From: a virus | Length of the DNA: 64,000 bases | Virus record (IMG/VR): IMGVR_UViG_3300042340_000394 | Coordinates: 1 to 64,000 of that record | Reading direction: 5' to 3' (one strand) | In this document: piece after piece, positions 1-8,137 of the stretch | Layout: each line of letters opens with the position of its first letter | How positions within the stretch are numbered: the first letter of the stretch is position 1 | Notes under the pieces: model-generated | The model's input: only the letters and a program-made list of their open reading frames with translations | The model's database searches: none | Told to the model about the DNA's origin: nothing | Program-made: the position numbers and the translations under genes

Positions 1-177
1 CCGGTTCGGTGGTGTACCCCGACATCGCCACCGCGACGCTCGCGCCGGGGTCGTCGTCGTACCTGCGCATGCGCGACATCGCGACGGGCCGCGACGTGGC
101 GCTGGCGCCCGTGACGCTCCCGTCGGGGCAGACGGCGAACCTCCCCACGAACGCGAACGTGCCGCCGCCCGTGTCGC
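1..177 (+). repeat. Direct repeat A, copy 1
   Basis: Nearly identical to 1322-1498 (about one mismatch seen). Similarity stops abruptly after the codons for NVPPPV. Confidence 0.9.
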
Positions 178-899
178 CGACGCCCGTGCCGGTGGCTCCG
201 ACGCCCGCTCCCGCGCCCGCTCCCGCGCCGGTTCCCGCGCCGGTTCCCGCGCCGGTTCCCGCGCCGGTTCCCGCGCCGGTTCCCGCGCTCCCGCCCACAC
301 GCACCGAGGAGCGAACGCTCACGGACGCCGATCGTCGTGTGCTCAACATCGGTGCGCAGGTAGCGCCCGCGCAGCAGAGTCTCGCCAGAGCCTTCGTGAG
401 TTCGACCGCGCCCGCGAACATCACCGTGCGTCCGTGGGCCGTGCAGCCCCCGTGGCGCATGCTCTCGCAGGAGCCCACGGGCAACTCGTTCCGCGCGCTC
501 GCCGAGGGGCCTCCCGACTCGGCGGGTTCGATCACGATCACGATGGACAACGGTCGCACCTCGCGCGTGCCGATTTCCACGACCGCGGGCCAGCAGACGA
601 ACGTGGTGGTGGCGATCGATTCGCAGGGCAACGCCACGATCCAGTCGGAGTGGCGCACGCCCATCGGCACCGATGCCGCGGTCGCGACGCCCACGTCGGG
701 CACGCGCCCCGAGTCGGTTCCCGGCAACAACAACGCGCTGGCCCCCGGACCCGCGCCGACGTACCCCGTGGCGCCCCCGCAACAGCCCACCGCACCGCCG
801 CAGCCGATGGGCACCGCGACGAAGGTCGGCATCGCCGTCGTCGGCGTCGCCGCCATCGGTGGCCTCGCGTGGTACGCGAAGAAGCGCCGCTGGATCTGA
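1..899 (+). CDS. Tail-anchored spike-like protein, 5' end outside window
   Basis: The frame is open from base 3 to TGA at 897-899, about 298 residues seen. In order it holds a short conserved region, a Pro-rich linker built from five 12-bp repeats (225-284), a variable domain, a second Pro-rich linker (PVAPPQQPTAPPQP) and one C-terminal membrane helix (VGIAVVGVAAIGGLAWYA) followed by KKRRWI. The next gene has the same plan and near-identical DNA at both ends of the shared part. I recognise no family. A surface protein held in a membrane by its C-terminus is an inference from the architecture. Confidence 0.75.
   Translation, partial: GSVVYPDIATATLAPGSSSYLRMRDIATGRDVALAPVTLPSGQTANLPTNANVPPPVSPTPVPVAPTPAPAPAPAPVPAPVPAPVPAPVPAPVPALPPTRTEERTLTDADRRVLNIGAQVAPAQQSLARAFVSSTAPANITVRPWAVQPPWRMLSQEPTGNSFRALAEGPPDSAGSITITMDNGRTSRVPISTTAGQQTNVVVAIDSQGNATIQSEWRTPIGTDAAVATPTSGTRPESVPGNNNALAPGPAPTYPVAPPQQPTAPPQPMGTATKVGIAVVGVAAIGGLAWYAKKRRWI
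225..284 (+). repeat. Tandem repeat, 5 x 12 bp (gcgccggttccc)
   Basis: Five consecutive exact copies of a 12-bp unit coding for Ala-Pro-Val-Pro. It forms the rigid linker of the spike-like protein and could change copy number by slippage. Confidence 0.95.
721..899 (+). repeat. Direct repeat B, copy 1
   Basis: Nearly identical to 1991-2169 (a few mismatches). It encodes the second Pro-rich linker and the C-terminal membrane anchor of both spike-like proteins. Confidence 0.9.
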
Positions 900-910
900 G
901 GAGAACGAAC

Positions 911-946
911 ATGGCAGCGAAGAAGAAGACGAAGAAGCCGAGATGA
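911..946 (+). CDS. Possible 11-residue lysine-rich leader ORF
   Basis: ATG at 911 lies 6 bp after GAGGAG (899-904), the best ribosome site here, and encodes MAAKKKTKKPR. Its TGA (944-946) overlaps the ATG of the next gene at 943 (ATGA). It may exist mainly to deliver ribosomes to the spike-like gene. Similar mini-ORFs occur at 53538 and 60504. Whether the peptide is made is unknown. Confidence 0.4.
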   Translation: MAAKKKTKKPR

Positions 947-2169
947 CTCCCTCCGAACAGGCAGAATTCAATCGCGTCGTAAGCGACTTCGTGATCGGTC
1001 CGTACGAGGTCGTCTCCGTCAACGGGCGGAAAACGTCGTCGTTCGTCTCCGGCGCGCAGGGCTCCGCGGTGTTCTTCTGGCGCGCTCCCGCGGGCCGCAT
1101 CTACATCGTCAACACGCAGGCGCCGTGGCTCATCCGTCTGATCCAGCAGGCGGTGGGCGCTCACGTCGATGGACGTTTCGGCGACAACACGCGCATCGCG
1201 ATCGTGAATGACGCACGTTCGCGCGGCGTGAACTTCGCCAACAACGAACCCGTGCTCGCGCCGCTGATGTCGTACGCGATCTGCCGCGCGCTGTTCGGCG
1301 GCATCGGCGACGTGGGCCTCCCCGGTTCGGTGGTGTACCCCGACATCGCCACCGCGACGCTCGCGCCGGGGTCGTCGTCGTACCTGCGCATGCGCGACAT
1401 CGCGACGGGCCGCGACGTGGCGCTGGCGCCCGTGACGCTCCCGTCGGGACAGACGGCGAACCTCCCCACGAACGCGAACGTGCCGCCGCCCGTCACGACG
1501 AACCCCGTGCCGGTGGCGCCCATCACTCGCACGGAGACGGCACCGCCCGAACTGCTCATCGCGGAGTGCTTGGTGACGTTCCTCCCGCCTCCCGCGAGCG
1601 AACTCGGTGGCCCCCCCGCGGGGTTCACTCCGTGGGCCGGTTCTGGCAACGTGCGCATCGTCTCGCAGTCCGCGGACGGCACGAACTCCACGAGCGCGCT
1701 GATCGAAGTGCGCCTCGCTCCCGGCGCCAGTGACACGCTGCCGGGGACGGTCACGCTCACGCGATACGACGGGTCGAGGGTCGTGTTCAACCTCACGCTG
1801 CCGTTCACGGCGGACCGGCGCACGATCGTTCGCCTTCAAGGGCACGTAACCCCCGCGGGCGTCACCAGCGTGACGGTGCTCTCGCAGACGAGCGAGGAGA
1901 TCCCGCCGCACGTCATCGCGCCCGTCATCCCGCCCGGTCCCGGTCCCGGTCCCGCGCCCGGTCTCCCGCCGACGCGCACTGAAGGGCTCCCCGGCAACAA
2001 CAACGCGCTGGCCCCCGGACCCGCGCCGACGTACCCCGTGGCGCCCCCGCAACAGCCCACCGCACCGCCGCAGCCGATGGGCACCGCGACGAAGGTCGGC
2101 ATCGCCGTCGTCGGCGTCGTCGCCATCGGTGGCCTCGCGTGGTACGCGAAGAAGAACCGCTGGATCTGA
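943..2169 (+). CDS. Tail-anchored spike-like protein, tandem paralog
   Basis: A 408-residue protein. Start ATG 943 is chosen because it overlaps the mini-ORF stop as ATGA. Residues 1-125 form a globular N-domain; the stretch VDGRFGDNTRIAIV faintly recalls a peptidoglycan-binding repeat. After a conserved stretch shared with the upstream gene comes a beta-rich variable domain of about 150 residues, a Pro linker and a C-terminal membrane helix ending KKNRWI. Only the middle differs strongly from the upstream copy, as if the receptor-facing part had been swapped. Function unknown; a virion spike is an inference. Confidence 0.7.
   Translation: MTPSEQAEFNRVVSDFVIGPYEVVSVNGRKTSSFVSGAQGSAVFFWRAPAGRIYIVNTQAPWLIRLIQQAVGAHVDGRFGDNTRIAIVNDARSRGVNFANNEPVLAPLMSYAICRALFGGIGDVGLPGSVVYPDIATATLAPGSSSYLRMRDIATGRDVALAPVTLPSGQTANLPTNANVPPPVTTNPVPVAPITRTETAPPELLIAECLVTFLPPPASELGGPPAGFTPWAGSGNVRIVSQSADGTNSTSALIEVRLAPGASDTLPGTVTLTRYDGSRVVFNLTLPFTADRRTIVRLQGHVTPAGVTSVTVLSQTSEEIPPHVIAPVIPPGPGPGPAPGLPPTRTEGLPGNNNALAPGPAPTYPVAPPQQPTAPPQPMGTATKVGIAVVGVVAIGGLAWYAKKNRWI
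1322..1498 (+). repeat. Direct repeat A, copy 2
   Basis: Second copy of the sequence at 1-177, at an offset of 1321 bp. Confidence 0.9.
1991..2169 (+). repeat. Direct repeat B, copy 2
   Basis: Second copy of 721-899, at an offset of 1270 bp. The offset differs from repeat A because the swapped middle parts differ in length. Confidence 0.9.
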
Positions 2170-2182
2170 TCCCACGCCGCGC

Positions 2183-2211
2183 TTGAAACGTTCCGACGTT
2201 TCGCGCATTCT
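2183..2211 (+). promoter_or_regulatory. Class II promoter of the 2219 gene
   Basis: TTGAAA, 17 bp, CATTCT, then 7 bp to the ATG at 2219. The mRNA would be leaderless or nearly so. Confidence 0.6.
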
Positions 2212-2218
2212 GCGGTGT

Positions 2219-2938
2219 ATGCACAACCGCCGCCGCCCCGCCCGACGATCCGTCCGCAACTCCAACCACGACGCAACGCCCTCCGCGATCATCAAGCGGT
2301 ACGGGCTCGCGCCCGAGTACGCCCACGTCACGACGGTGCCCTACCCCGAACTCCCGAACGAGGCCGACGTTCGCGCGTTCGGCCCGCTCGTGTGGCTCGA
2401 AGTCGAACGCTTCGACGGCAAGAAGGAGTTCTGGGACTTCGCCGCGCAGCCGAACCACGTCACCGACGCCGACCGGCAGTTCATGCCGCGCGTGTTCTAC
2501 GATCGCCGGAACGAGCAATACTGGTTCGTCGGCGGCGTGTTTCAAGTCGACGGCAAGGGGTTCCACCGCACGAAGAAGGGGCCGTGCGCTGCGTTCAAGC
2601 ACCGCGCGTGCGACCTCGACGCGGCGAAGCGCAAGCACCGCGCGCAGAACGACGATTACGCCTCGCACCACGGCGGACTCGAACCGCACGAGTGCGCTGA
2701 AGCCGAGATCGTTTTCCCCGAACGTGTGATCTGCGTCGGTCGGTGCCTCGCCGCCGCGTACGAAGCGAACCGCAACAACGGTAAGGGGCTCGTGAACTAC
2801 CGCCACGAGATGGCCGAAGACCACCCCGAGAGCGAACGTCACGAGAACCTCCCGTTCGTGGACGTTTCGGAGAGCGGGTGCCGCGTGTTTCTGCGGGGCG
2901 GCTCGATGCGCGTCAAGGACGGCTGGATGATCGACTGA
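2219..2938 (+). CDS. Tagged protein of unknown function (239 aa)
   Basis: Start ATG 2219 follows a class II promoter by 7 bp, and the in-frame sequence upstream is not protein-like. The N-terminus MHNRRRPARRSVRNSN carries the RN tag common to many proteins in this window. The rest is soluble, rich in Asp, Glu and His, with an aromatic stretch around ERFDGKKEFWDF and several Cys and His (for example HECAEAE and VGRCLAA). No family recognised. Confidence 0.75.
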   Translation: MHNRRRPARRSVRNSNHDATPSAIIKRYGLAPEYAHVTTVPYPELPNEADVRAFGPLVWLEVERFDGKKEFWDFAAQPNHVTDADRQFMPRVFYDRRNEQYWFVGGVFQVDGKGFHRTKKGPCAAFKHRACDLDAAKRKHRAQNDDYASHHGGLEPHECAEAEIVFPERVICVGRCLAAAYEANRNNGKGLVNYRHEMAEDHPESERHENLPFVDVSESGCRVFLRGGSMRVKDGWMID

Positions 2939-2982
2939 ACGCGCTTGACGGACGCCGCGAAGTGTGGTTGTCGCGGCGCTTC

Positions 2983-3351
2983 TCAGCCTCCGGTCACGGA
3001 TCGCTTGTTCGGCGACGTGATCGCGTTCCCTCCCGCGGACCGCATCGCTTTACGCAGTGAAACACGCACAAAACGAGTCACGTCGTACGGGTCGTCCGGG
3101 TGCGACGTGTTGATCTTCTTGACGTGCGCGGACACCTCCGCGATGAGCGTTTCGTCGAGGATCACGTCGTCTACGCGCACCATTCCCGCGAGGTACGCGC
3201 GCAGCGCTGCGCGCATGAACGAGGCGAGCGTCATCGGGTCCGATTGCGGGTGCGCGACGTTCCACGCCGAAATCGCCACGTCGACCTTCGCGCGCAGCGG
3301 GGCGTCCAGAAGCGAGAACGACGTTGCGGAATTCTGCGGTTTTCGCGGCAT
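2983..3351 (-). CDS. Small protein with an internal repeat, possible DNA-binding regulator
   Basis: A 122-residue protein. Start ATG 3351 is 8 bp from a TAGCGT hexamer with TTGCGA 17 bp further upstream. Two helical repeats can be lined up, each ending in a basic helix (SFMRAALRAYLAG and RFVRVSLRKAMRSAG), and a strand-like N-terminus precedes them. This is compatible with a tandem ribbon-helix-helix fold, but no family was recognised firmly. Its divergent promoter region contains an inverted repeat (3386-3407), so autoregulation is possible. Confidence 0.65.
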   Translation of the reverse strand: MPRKPQNSATSFSLLDAPLRAKVDVAISAWNVAHPQSDPMTLASFMRAALRAYLAGMVRVDDVILDETLIAEVSAHVKKINTSHPDDPYDVTRFVRVSLRKAMRSAGGNAITSPNKRSVTGG

Positions 3352-3359
3352 TTGAACCG

Positions 3360-3388
3360 ACGCTAACCCAACGAAACTCAATTCGCAA
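3360..3388 (-). promoter_or_regulatory. Class II promoter of the 2983-3351 gene
   Basis: On the minus strand TTGCGA, 17 bp, TAGCGT, then 8 bp to the ATG at 3351. Confidence 0.55.
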
Positions 3389-3407
3389 CAACGTTTGAGT
3401 TTTGTTG
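3386..3407. promoter_or_regulatory. Inverted repeat CAACAA / TTGTTG, possible operator
   Basis: CAACAA (3386-3391) and TTGTTG (3402-3407) are 10 bp apart in the divergent promoter region between the 3351 and 3547 genes and overlap the minus-strand -35 box. No evidence of a specific binder. Confidence 0.4.
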
Positions 3408-3546
3408 TGAATAGACTGCGGGCATGGCGTTCGCAATCGTAGACGCGATTGCGGCGAGTCGGTATCTACGCTTCACACCGATGGCGCACGACAACCGCAA
3501 CACCCGAACCGTGACGCTGCTCAACCCCGGTGGGAGGTCAGACAAC

Positions 3547-4059
3547 ATGGCTCATCGTTCGCTCCGCAACCCGCCCGAGGGCGGCTACCTCAAGACGGCC
3601 CTGCGCATGCTCGGCGTGACCGCCGTCGCCGCCGTGGGCGCTGGCGCCGCCTCGTACCTCGTCGCTCGCTTCGCGGGCACGGAGGGCGAGGGGACGCAGG
3701 ATCTCATCATCGGCCTGAGCGGCTTCGGCATCGGCGCCGCGCTGATGCTGCTCGGCACCCCCGGCATGGTGCGCTCGTCCGTGGGCCTCGGCATCGCCGC
3801 GGGCACGGGCACGCTCGCGGTGCTCCGCTACAGCGCGTACAAGCTCGGCGGCGATCAGGTCGCCGCGGCCCTCGACGCGCAGCGCACCGCGATGGCCGCG
3901 AGCTACGGCTCCGCCTCCGGCGTCTACGGCGCGGGCGGGCTCCCCGTCGGCAGCAACGCCTACATGGGCCTCGGCGCGGGCTACCCGTACTCGACGATCC
4001 CCGCGGGCGCTCCCGTGGGCGACAACGCGTACCGCGGGTGGGGCACCGCCGCCGCCTGA
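3547..4059 (+). CDS. Tagged three-helix membrane protein
   Basis: A 170-residue protein. Start ATG 3547 is preceded by GGAGG (3532-3536) and gives the tag MAHRSLRNPPEGGYL. Three membrane helices follow (MLGVTAVAAVGAGAASYLVA, LIIGLSGFGIGAALMLLG, VGLGIAAGTGTLAVLRY), then a Gly/Ala/Tyr-rich tail with a repeated VG(S/D)NAY motif. An upstream in-frame ATG at 3424, 6 bp after TAGACT, is an alternative start. Position just before the capsid-like gene suggests a virion membrane protein (inference). Confidence 0.75.
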   Translation: MAHRSLRNPPEGGYLKTALRMLGVTAVAAVGAGAASYLVARFAGTEGEGTQDLIIGLSGFGIGAALMLLGTPGMVRSSVGLGIAAGTGTLAVLRYSAYKLGGDQVAAALDAQRTAMAASYGSASGVYGAGGLPVGSNAYMGLGAGYPYSTIPAGAPVGDNAYRGWGTAAA

Positions 4060-4151
4060 GCAACCACGCCCGACCGCGTGAGTGAGTCGGGCACGCACAA
4101 GTCTTCAACGGGCCGATGGCCCACAAACGTTCGCAGAAGAAGGATCAGACA

Positions 4152-5063
4152 ATGGCTCAGTGGATTTCCAAGAACGGCACGTCGAGCGTCAACCTGAACG
4201 ATCGCGTCTCGTCGCTCCGCGTTCATCACCAGAAGATGGCGTTCGTGTGGCAGTACGACCTGCCGACGAACACCTGCATCCCCCTCACCAGCCTCCTCAC
4301 CGCCTTCACCAGCGGCATCGACGACACCACGGCCCTCCCGTTCGCGCAGGCGGGCTACTCGACGGCGACCGTGCCGAACAACTCGATCGACGTGACGTCG
4401 ACCTACAAGGGCGGCGCGTTCTCGATCACCGACCCCTGCATCATCCTCTCGGTGGGCCTCATGCCCGAGCAGACGCTCCGCGTGATGCCCCTCGCGAGCG
4501 GCACGTCGCTCGACTCGGGCACCCCCCAGGTTCCCCGCTTCGGCGGCACCGTGACCGACCTGTCGGCGCAGTTCGACGACTTTTGGGGCGCGATGGTGCA
4601 CCAGTCGTTCGCGAACGTGCTGCCCCCCGGCAACAACACGATGTGCTCGGCGTTCCTCGGTCTGCCCCAGTTCTTCAACTCGGGCATGGGCCAGTCGAAC
4701 TCGCCGAACCTCTCGACCCCCGGCCAGAACCGGCCCGAGGCGCGGTACACGTTCGCCAACGAGATCTTCGTCGAGCCGAACCTGCGGAACATGGGCGACT
4801 TCAACCCGAACCGCCTTCAGTTCACGTTCGGCCCGAGCGTCGCTTCGACGTCGGTCCCCGGCACCGCGTCCCTGAACGTGCAGAAGCTCCCCGCGCTCTC
4901 GGCCCTCACCGACAACGACCTCATCGTGCTCGACCTGATCGTGAGCGTCGAGTACGCGCGCGTGAAGTTCTCGGCCGACGAGTCGGAGTACGACGGCGTC
5001 GAGGAGATCGACAAGCGCAAGATCGCGTACTTCCGCGGCGCCAACTCGTTCTGCGGCATCTGA
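4152..5063 (+). CDS. Capsid-like structural protein, paralog 1
   Basis: A 303-residue protein. ATG 4152 has AAGGA 8 bp upstream and is preferred over ATG 4116. The sequence is beta-rich, low in charge and Cys-poor, as in many capsid proteins. It shares several blocks with the 13293-14147 product: GIDDT..(F/W)..AGYST, (V/D)TSTYKGGA, (L/Q)PPGNN, and near the end (E/D)IDKRK. First of three consecutive structural-looking genes. Capsid identity is inferred from composition, paralogy and context; no named family was recognised. Confidence 0.6.
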   Translation: MAQWISKNGTSSVNLNDRVSSLRVHHQKMAFVWQYDLPTNTCIPLTSLLTAFTSGIDDTTALPFAQAGYSTATVPNNSIDVTSTYKGGAFSITDPCIILSVGLMPEQTLRVMPLASGTSLDSGTPQVPRFGGTVTDLSAQFDDFWGAMVHQSFANVLPPGNNTMCSAFLGLPQFFNSGMGQSNSPNLSTPGQNRPEARYTFANEIFVEPNLRNMGDFNPNRLQFTFGPSVASTSVPGTASLNVQKLPALSALTDNDLIVLDLIVSVEYARVKFSADESEYDGVEEIDKRKIAYFRGANSFCGI

Positions 5064-5146
5064 TCGCGCACTGCTGACATGGCGGCGGGCGGGAGCGATC
5101 ACGATCGCCCTGTACCGCCGCCGCGTCGCAATGAAGGAGCAACGAA

Positions 5147-5662
5147 GTGGACACGCGTGGCGCACTGATCGTAGACCTTTCGGGCAACAACAAGATGTCC
5201 CCGGTTGCTCCCTACGTGGTGCGCAACATCCCCGCGCTTGTCCCCGCCGCCCCGCCCGCCGCCGACACTGCGTTCGCCAACATGGTATTGTGGTACAACG
5301 TCCCGCAAGGCGCCACCACGATCTACGTCGGCGACAAGTTCGATCTGATGGGCGTGCCATTCACGTTCCCGTTCCAAATCGACTGGCGCCTCTACCACGG
5401 CGTCGGATGCGAAGGTTCGGGCGCGGTGTTCGATCAAGAGCCCGCCGCGGGCACGACGAACGTCAAGTCGGCGTCGGACTTCTCGCGTGAGGGTATGCTG
5501 TTCCAGTTCGGCGGGCTGCAAGCGGACCAGTTCCTACTGCAAGCCCGCGTCCGTGTCGCCGCCGCGAGTGCCACGCAACTCAAGGCGACGATCTTCGCTC
5601 GATTTCAACCGGGATTGCAGCAGGGCGCACCCGCAATTTCGGTCGGTTCCGTCATCGGCTAG
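5147..5662 (+). CDS. Probable structural protein (171 aa)
   Basis: GTG start at 5147 with GAAGGAG ending 7 bp upstream. All-beta looking, rich in Ala, Val, Pro, Phe and Gln, with almost no Lys in the body. It begins with DLSGNNKMSPVAPYVVRN and has no signal peptide or membrane segment. Sits between the capsid-like gene and another beta-rich gene and is presumably co-transcribed. Could be a minor capsid or vertex protein (inference). Confidence 0.6.
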   Translation: MDTRGALIVDLSGNNKMSPVAPYVVRNIPALVPAAPPAADTAFANMVLWYNVPQGATTIYVGDKFDLMGVPFTFPFQIDWRLYHGVGCEGSGAVFDQEPAAGTTNVKSASDFSREGMLFQFGGLQADQFLLQARVRVAAASATQLKATIFARFQPGLQQGAPAISVGSVIG

Positions 5663-5682
5663 CGCCAGAAAAAGGCAATCAA

Positions 5683-6126
5683 GTGAGAGACATCAAGTTT
5701 CCCGAAGCCCTGCCCGATCGCATCTTCACGCTGTCGAACACCGCGAACGCGGCGTCGGCCGTGCGTCCCGTGATCCGCACCGTCGATGCGACGACCAACT
5801 TCGTCACCGACGGCGGTTCGCACATCGTGACGCTCAACCTCAAGTTGGTCAACGCGAGCGGCGCGGCGACCCGCGGCACCGTGAACTTCGCTGTCGTGCC
5901 GTCCGGTACAACGCTCGCGAACAACGCGTTCGGCGTGAGCGTCGGCGTGCTGGCAGGCCCCAACAACGGATCGACGACCCCCGCGGGCGGCTCGATCAAC
6001 ATCGTCTCCGCCGCGACCGGCATTATCACGGCAACGTGCACGCTCTCGGGCGCGTCGGCCACGACCCAGATCATCATTTCGTACGGTGGCTACCAGATCG
6101 TCGTGACCGATCTGCCGATCGCCTGA
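5683..6126 (+). CDS. Probable structural protein with an Ig-like C-half (147 aa)
   Basis: GTG start at 5683 after an A-rich, AAAAAGG ribosome site. The C-terminal half reads like a bacterial Ig-like or fibre domain, with alternating Thr/Val strands ending in QIIISYGGYQIVVTDLPIA. Third gene of the structural run; its stop lies 5 bp from the convergent lipoprotein gene. Confidence 0.6.
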   Translation: MRDIKFPEALPDRIFTLSNTANAASAVRPVIRTVDATTNFVTDGGSHIVTLNLKLVNASGAATRGTVNFAVVPSGTTLANNAFGVSVGVLAGPNNGSTTPAGGSINIVSAATGIITATCTLSGASATTQIIISYGGYQIVVTDLPIA

Positions 6127-6131
6127 TCCGG

Positions 6132-6650
6132 TCACCACACCCACGCCTTCCCGCACGAATCGCTGCGCGGACCGATTCGCCTTCCGAAAACGCAGCGGTC
6201 GATCCCCACGCACCACCCACACCCGGTCCCGTCGGCGTACCGCACGGCGGTGCACTCCGCGATCGTAGAGATGCGCTCGCAGACGGCGAACACGTCCACG
6301 TCTGCGGGCGCGTCCACCGCGTCGCTGGCATCCACCGCAGCGTCGCCCGCGTCGAGCGCCACGTCGCCCGCGGAGGCGTCGCTGGCGTCGTCCGTCGCGT
6401 CGGCAACCTGCACGTCGGCGTCGGCCACCGCCGTCTCGGTCACGTCGGCATCGTTGCTGGCGTCGTCCGCGAGCACCACGTCGGGCTGCGCGGCATCGGC
6501 GGGCGCGGCATCGTCCGCGCCGTCGCGGACGTCCGCGTCGCCGCGTGCGTCGTTCGGGGCGGCGTCGGGCGAGGTGACGGCTGAGAGCACGAAGGCGTCG
6601 GGCGCGTTGCACCCGGCGACGAGAGCGATGATGGTGAGGTGCTTGAACAT
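6132..6650 (-). CDS. Lipoprotein with Asp/Ala-rich linker and Cys-rich C-domain
   Basis: A 172-residue protein. ATG 6650 is 7 bp from a class I box pair; the ATG at 6659 lies inside the box and is rejected. MFKHLTIIALVAGC is a lipoprotein signal with Cys14 as the lipidation site. About 90 residues rich in Asp and Ala follow, then a Cys-rich domain (CERISTIAEC, CGWC, CVFG) resembling a PSI-type fold. Lipoproteins with such linkers are typical of Myxococcota, which suggests acquisition from a host (inference). Confidence 0.75.
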   Translation of the reverse strand: MFKHLTIIALVAGCNAPDAFVLSAVTSPDAAPNDARGDADVRDGADDAAPADAAQPDVVLADDASNDADVTETAVADADVQVADATDDASDASAGDVALDAGDAAVDASDAVDAPADVDVFAVCERISTIAECTAVRYADGTGCGWCVGIDRCVFGRRIGPRSDSCGKAWVW

Positions 6651-6657
6651 GGTGGGC

Positions 6658-6685
6658 ATTCTACGCCTCCCGCGTAGTGAACCTT
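6658..6685 (-). promoter_or_regulatory. Class I box pair (6650 gene)
   Basis: Minus strand AAGGTT, 16 bp, TAGAAT; ATG follows after 7 bp. Confidence 0.65.
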
Positions 6686-6977
6686 ACGCCGCCCCGCCGA
6701 TTTCCTCCGCCGCGAGCGGGTGCCTCGCGCGCCACCACCGCCGCCACGCGGGGTAGGCCAGAAACAACGCGCACCCGACCAGCGCGGACCAGCAACGTCC
6801 CGTGACGAAATACGCGAACCACGCGGCCTCGCGCATCACGAAGTACCGCACGATCCACTTGTGGTAAGACACGGTGGGCAAGGCGCGCGATGCCTTCCGC
6901 TCCGCGAGACGGTCGGAGAGCACGACCGCGGCGAGCACCACGGCGACGACGACGGCCTCGACGTGCCACGTTTTCAC
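6684..6977 (-). CDS. Two-helix membrane protein (97 aa)
   Basis: GTG at 6977 overlaps the upstream stop as GTGA and has GGAGG 5 bp before it. Helix 1 is VEAVVVAVVLAAVVLSDRLA, helix 2 spans about WFAYFVTGRCWSALVGCALF. Last gene of the operon that begins at 8102. Function unknown. Confidence 0.7.
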   Translation of the reverse strand: MKTWHVEAVVVAVVLAAVVLSDRLAERKASRALPTVSYHKWIVRYFVMREAAWFAYFVTGRCWSALVGCALFLAYPAWRRWWRARHPLAAEEIGGAA

Positions 6978-7591
6978 GTCGCCTCCAGTTTCGCGCGCCA
7001 CGCCTCTTGCTCGCGGACGAGTGCGTCGCCGACGATTTCGGGCCGCTTGACGGTGACCTTGACGTTCCACGCGGAACCGAAGTCCCACTGCGTCTCGCGG
7101 TAGCCGGTGTCTTCGAGCACGTACCGCCCGTCGCGCTTCACCTCGCGCTTGCGGGCGACGGTGAACGTCACCGTCGACTCACCCGAGAGTTCGTATCCTT
7201 GCAGTCCCGTGCGAGCGTTTTCGAGCGCGATGCGGCTCAGAAAATTCTCCGCGAGCGTGTGGATCGCGAAGCCCTCCTCGGCGCTCCCGTCGATGTAGTA
7301 GCGATAGATCGCCTTGTCGCCGTTCGCCGCAGTGCCGACCCACACGGTGTCGCACGCGAGCCCGCTCCGCATCGTGAGGTCGCGCACCCCGTGGCGCGCT
7401 CGCACGAGACGCTCCCACTCGCGGAGCCACTCGATGCCGTGCGCGTCCGCGGCGTCCGACGCCTTGCGCTTGCCCTTCGCGAGCAAGCGGTCGCGTTCGT
7501 CGAAGTACGCGCGGCGCATGGCCCACGCGTGATCGCACGGGGCGAGCCCCGCCTTGTTCCATTGCAGTTCCGCGATCGTTCGCTTGCTCAT
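6974..7591 (-). CDS. Unknown soluble protein (205 aa)
   Basis: ATG 7591 overlaps the previous stop as ATGA. The N-terminus MSKRTIAELQWNKAGLAPCDHAWAMRRAY resembles that of the preceding gene product (SKRTIGDPQNIGRLTPAEHA). The C-half is beta-rich with charged strands (STVTFTVARKREVKRDGRY). No family recognised. Confidence 0.7.
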   Translation of the reverse strand: MSKRTIAELQWNKAGLAPCDHAWAMRRAYFDERDRLLAKGKRKASDAADAHGIEWLREWERLVRARHGVRDLTMRSGLACDTVWVGTAANGDKAIYRYYIDGSAEEGFAIHTLAENFLSRIALENARTGLQGYELSGESTVTFTVARKREVKRDGRYVLEDTGYRETQWDFGSAWNVKVTVKRPEIVGDALVREQEAWRAKLEAT

Positions 7592-7806
7592 CGCCCCATC
7601 CTCTTGCCTTCGCCGTTGCCTACGAGGTCGTTGTAGCGCGCGAGCCACCACGACGACTTGCGGTACGCCTCCGCTGCACGCTTCGCGTTGCCGACGGCCT
7701 CCGCCTCGTTGTGCTCGCCGAGCCACGCCGCGCTCATGTTCATCGCGTGCTCCGCGGGCGTGAGCCGCCCGATGTTCTGCGGGTCGCCGATCGTTCGCTT
7801 GCTCAC
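7588..7806 (-). CDS. Small unknown protein (72 aa)
   Basis: GTG 7806 overlaps the upstream stop (GTGA) and its own stop overlaps the next ATG (ATGA). Helical, with the N-terminal motif SKRTI..P..IGRLTPAEHAMNM related to the start of the next gene, so the two may share an N-terminal module. Confidence 0.65.
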   Translation of the reverse strand: MSKRTIGDPQNIGRLTPAEHAMNMSAAWLGEHNEAEAVGNAKRAAEAYRKSSWWLARYNDLVGNGEGKRMGR

Positions 7807-8102
7807 GGCGCGTGCATCCAATCGTTCGCGTTGGGCGCCGGGAACGCCCACCGCTCGCCGCGTTCGGCGCCGATCCACGGAGCGATGGCGGCGTCTACCG
7901 CGTCGTCGTGGCGCTTGTAGGTCGGCGTCTCGGCGGTGCCGCCGTCGGGCAACTGCACGGTCGCGACGTACGCGCCGCGATTGCCGCGGATGGTGGCGAG
8001 CACTCGCGCGTGGCGATCGGTCGAGACGATGTTCCACGTTGCGCCGTCGCGGCTCACGCGAGCGCCTACGGTGCGAAGGTCGTGTGCGGTGTCGGCGTTC
8101 AT
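7803..8102 (-). CDS. Unknown protein (99 aa), first gene of operon
   Basis: ATG 8102 lies 7 bp from a class I box pair. A small beta-rich domain with charged strands (RVSRDGATWNIVSTDRHARV) and PDGG turns. First of four overlapping genes ending at 6684. Confidence 0.65.
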   Translation of the reverse strand: MNADTAHDLRTVGARVSRDGATWNIVSTDRHARVLATIRGNRGAYVATVQLPDGGTAETPTYKRHDDAVDAAIAPWIGAERGERWAFPAPNANDWMHAP

Positions 8103-8109
8103 AGTGCCT

Positions 8110-8137
8110 CTTGTACGGCGCGGGGCGACCGATTCTT
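8110..8137 (-). promoter_or_regulatory. Class I box pair (8102 gene)
   Basis: Minus strand AAGAAT, 16 bp, TACAAG; ATG after 7 bp. The first box contains the stop codon of the upstream gene. Confidence 0.7.

Noticed and set aside
538-2331. Long open frame on the minus strand across the spike-like genes
   Set aside because: Very Arg-rich, no motif, and the plus strand has overlapping starts and a membrane anchor in the correct frame.
3424-3546. Longer N-terminus for the 3547 membrane protein from ATG 3424
   Set aside because: GGAGG and the RNP tag point to ATG 3547. The upstream ATG is 6 bp after TAGACT, so it cannot be excluded and is noted in the entry.
3981-5360. Long minus-strand frame opposite the capsid-like gene
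   Set aside because: Shadow frame; the plus-strand gene has a paralog at 13293 with matching blocks.
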